A DNA stretch of 6,611 nucleotides from Alistipes sp. (GTDB lineage Bacteria; Bacteroidota; Bacteroidia; Bacteroidales; Rikenellaceae). Each line of letters opens with the position of its first letter. The stretch's first letter is position 1. Location of the stretch: assembly GCA_017380955.1 (NCBI GenBank), contig JAFOCZ010000037.1, positions 1 through 6,611 of the forward strand, given 5' to 3'. This document shows, piece after piece, positions 5,224-6,611 of the stretch. A model generated the notes under the pieces. The model did no database searches. It saw only the letters and a list, made by a program, of their open reading frames with translations, and was not told the DNA's origin. The position numbers and the translations under genes are program-made.

Positions 5224-6168
5224 ATGAAGCGTATTTTGGTTTTGGGTGCCGGTGGTCAGATTGGATCTGAGTTGGTACCATATCTTCGCTCAATCTATGG
5301 AGCATCGAATGTTGTTGCAACAGACGTTAAGCACAACGCAGTATTGGCTGAGGCTGGTCCTTTCGAGTCACTCGACGCACTCGACGCAAAGCAGTATGCT
5401 GAGGTTGTAAACAAGTACAACATCGACTCTATCTTCAACCTCGTTGCCCTTCTTTCAGCAACTGGCGAGAAGAACCCACAGTTGGCTATGCGCATCAATA
5501 TGGGCGCTTTGGAGAACTCATTGGAGATTGCTCGCGAGAAGAACTGCGCAGTATTCACTCCAAGTTCTATCGGTGCTTTCGGTGGTGATTTCCCACGCGA
5601 CAAGACTCCTCAGGACACAGTTATGCAGCCTAACACCATCTACGGTGTATGTAAGGTTACTGGTGAGTTGTTGTCAAACTACTACCACACACGCTTCGGC
5701 GTTGACACACGTTCGGTACGTTTCCCAGGTATCATCTCTAACGTGACACTCCCTGGTGGCGGTACTACAGACTACGCAGTAGAGATCTACTACGAGGCTG
5801 TTAAGGGCAATAAGTTCGTATGTAACATCGCTCCAGATGTATATATGGATATGATGTATATGCCTGATGCGTTGCGCGCTACAGTAGAGTTGATGGAGGC
5901 AGACCCTGCAAAGTTGAAGCACCGCAACTCATTCAACATCGCTGCTATGAGTTTCACCCCAGAGATCATCCGCGAGGTTGTTGAGCGCCACGTTCCTGGT
6001 TTCCAGATGGAGTACAACGTAGACCCTGTTAAGGATCAGATTTCACGCAGTTGGCCAAACTCTTTGGACGACACTTGCGCACGCGAGGAGTGGGGCTGGA
6101 AGCCTGAGTGGGACTTGGAGTCTATGACCAAGGATATGTTGGAGAAGGTTGCTGCAAAGTTGAAGTAA
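5224..6168 (+). CDS. tdh: L-threonine 3-dehydrogenase, short-chain dehydrogenase type (314 aa)
   Basis: Oxidises L-threonine with NAD+ to 2-amino-3-oxobutyrate, which a separate ligase (Kbl, not in this window) splits into glycine and acetyl-CoA; cytosolic. The protein is an extended SDR of normal length. The N-terminal Rossmann motif G8-x-x-G11-x-x-G14 (GAGGQIG) and D34 at the end of beta-2 suit NAD binding. LLSATGEKNP (about 76-85), the Ser114/Ser115 region (TPSSIGAFG) and Tyr140-x3-Lys144 (YGVCK) form the active site. The segment GGGTTDYAVEIYY (178-190), then MMYMPDALRAT, FNIAAMSFTPE and SWPNSLDD, match what I recall of SDR-type threonine dehydrogenases, including the animal enzyme, and separate it from sugar-nucleotide epimerases. 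It is not the zinc-dependent medium-chain type found in E. coli. The gene appears to stand alone: its own promoter core about 100 bp upstream, a strong terminator 18 bp downstream and no kbl beside it. The leader before the ATG is A-rich without a Shine-Dalgarno. The start is the first ATG of the frame and gives a complete fold. Confidence 0.95.
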   Translation: MKRILVLGAGGQIGSELVPYLRSIYGASNVVATDVKHNAVLAEAGPFESLDALDAKQYAEVVNKYNIDSIFNLVALLSATGEKNPQLAMRINMGALENSLEIAREKNCAVFTPSSIGAFGGDFPRDKTPQDTVMQPNTIYGVCKVTGELLSNYYHTRFGVDTRSVRFPGIISNVTLPGGGTTDYAVEIYYEAVKGNKFVCNIAPDVYMDMMYMPDALRATVELMEADPAKLKHRNSFNIAAMSFTPEIIREVVERHVPGFQMEYNVDPVKDQISRSWPNSLDDTCAREEWGWKPEWDLESMTKDMLEKVAAKLK

Positions 6169-6185
6169 TCCTCTTCGCAATAGAG

Positions 6186-6219
6186 AAACTCGGACACTTC
6201 TGTGCCCGAGTTTTTTTTT
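6186..6219 (+). terminator. Intrinsic terminator of threonine dehydrogenase
   Basis: AAACTCGGACAC (6186-6197) pairs with GTGCCCGAGTTT (6202-6213) with one A-C mismatch and a TTCT loop, followed by an unbroken T9 run (6211-6219). It begins 18 bp after the stop codon. This is a textbook rho-independent terminator and separates the gene from what follows. Confidence 0.93.
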
Positions 6220-6391
6220 GTTTTATAGCAGCCGCTTTTGCGGGAGAGGAGGAAGATGCAGGAGGTACAGGAGGCGGATAATATATATATGTCGTTATAC
6301 CAAACGTGCAACGAAGAAAAACTCAATAATATACTCATATACAATACGTTGACAACCATTCGCCCTCCCCGAAAATTTATTATCAAAATTA
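6220..6391. other. Non-coding spacer with AGGAGG cluster
   Basis: No gene is supported here. Three AGGAGG hexamers occur at 6247-6252, 6260-6265 and 6269-6274 in a purine-rich stretch, followed by an AT dinucleotide run (about 6281-6290). AGGAGG resembles a perfect Shine-Dalgarno, which this group rarely uses. A 45-codon frame from the ATG at 6289 to the stop at 6424-6426 is open but overlaps the promoter of the next gene and has no recognisable product. The AGGAGG stretch also reads as a Gly-rich frame (AGGTGGG then stop) with no start. Confidence 0.5.
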
Positions 6392-6423
6392 CTTGCTATT
6401 TCCGTATAGATTTGTTAATTTTG
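6392..6423 (+). promoter_or_regulatory. Promoter for the 3' partial gene
   Basis: TAATTTTG (6416-6423) fits TAnnTTTG, and CTTG (6392-6395) lies 20 bp upstream as a one-mismatch -33 TTTG, within the accepted spacing. A second core, TAGATTTG (6407-6414), overlaps this window but has no -33 at the right distance. The start would be near 6430, giving a leader of about 30 nt. Confidence 0.65.
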
Positions 6424-6461
6424 TAGAGATAATACAAATTTAATTACAACATTTCATTTAT

Positions 6462-6611
6462 ATGGATCTTTTTCTTAACATTTCCGCTATTGCCCTACTA
6501 ATTTGGGCTGGCTTGAAGATTATTGATTTTATCATCGAGATGTTCTCTGCACTTGGTGGCGACGGTGTACAGCCCTACGATATTATGTGGTGGATTTCGC
6601 GACCTATAAGT
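6462..6611 (+). CDS. Partial probable membrane protein, N-terminal 50 residues
   Basis: The frame opens at ATG 6462 and stays open to the window edge for 50 codons. An in-frame TAA at 6441-6443 shows that the start is not further upstream. Residues 3-31 are strongly hydrophobic (LFLNISAIALLIWAGLKIID, then FIIEMFSAL), with K19, D22 and E26 interrupting. This would suit one membrane helix with an amphipathic continuation. A Gly/Asp turn (GGDG, 32-35) and an aromatic stretch (MWW, 42-44) follow. I do not recognise the family. It is preceded by its own promoter and has no visible functional link to threonine dehydrogenase, which is terminated before it. Codon use and context support a real gene, but the function is open. 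Confidence 0.65.
   Translation, partial: MDLFLNISAIALLIWAGLKIIDFIIEMFSALGGDGVQPYDIMWWISRPIS

Noticed and set aside
5224..6168. UDP-glucose 4-epimerase or GDP-sugar epimerase
   Set aside because: The fold is the same, but GGGTTDYAVEIYY and the SFTPE and SWPNSLDD segments point to SDR-type threonine dehydrogenase.
6036..6386. Open frame of 116 codons on the minus strand
   Set aside because: It spans the 3' end of threonine dehydrogenase and its strong terminator in antisense and has no recognisable features.
6289..6426. 45-codon ORF preceded by AGGAGG
   Set aside because: The nearest AGGAGG ends 14 bp before the ATG, which is too far. The frame overlaps the next gene's promoter and the peptide resembles nothing known to me.
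1..6611. CRISPR array, tRNA or rRNA gene, insertion sequence, attachment site
   Set aside because: I saw no regularly spaced long repeats, cloverleaf, rRNA signature, transposase fragment or paired inverted ends on either strand.

Overview
The window looks like chromosomal DNA from a member of the order Bacteroidales (gut-type Bacteroidota). Three things point there: BACON-domain lipoproteins with short type II signal peptides, promoter cores of the form TAnnTTTG (the Bacteroidota sigma-ABfr -7 element), and A/T-rich leaders without Shine-Dalgarno sequences. I cannot fix the genus from sequence alone.

Layout. Positions 1-167 are a gene-free trailer with short tandem repeats, two hairpins and a G-quadruplex-capable strand. 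Positions 168-4963 carry three lipoprotein genes on the minus strand, with gaps of 43 and 25 bp, read in the order 423 aa, 733 aa, 417 aa. They are probably one operon from a promoter near 5018-5025. Positions 4964-5223 are a divergent, AT-rich intergenic region with a promoter core on each strand. Positions 5224-6168 encode a short-chain-dehydrogenase type L-threonine 3-dehydrogenase on the plus strand, closed by a strong intrinsic terminator at 6186-6219. Positions 6220-6461 are non-coding with a purine-rich AGGAGG cluster and a well-formed promoter. From 6462 the first 50 codons of a probable membrane protein run off the window.

How the genes relate. The three lipoproteins look like an envelope-anchored set. 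Two have an N-terminal BACON domain, and the 423-aa and 733-aa proteins are built from eight copies of one beta-rich module (three plus five) arranged as mosaics. No SusC/SusD pair, glycoside hydrolase or protease lies in the window, so the ligand is unknown. The threonine dehydrogenase starts threonine breakdown to glycine and acetyl-CoA. It is probably monocistronic, and its leader has a stable hairpin at the likely 5' end and a small threonine-containing reading frame.

The best candidate for something undescribed is the modular lipoprotein operon. The threonine dehydrogenase leader is a second, more speculative one.
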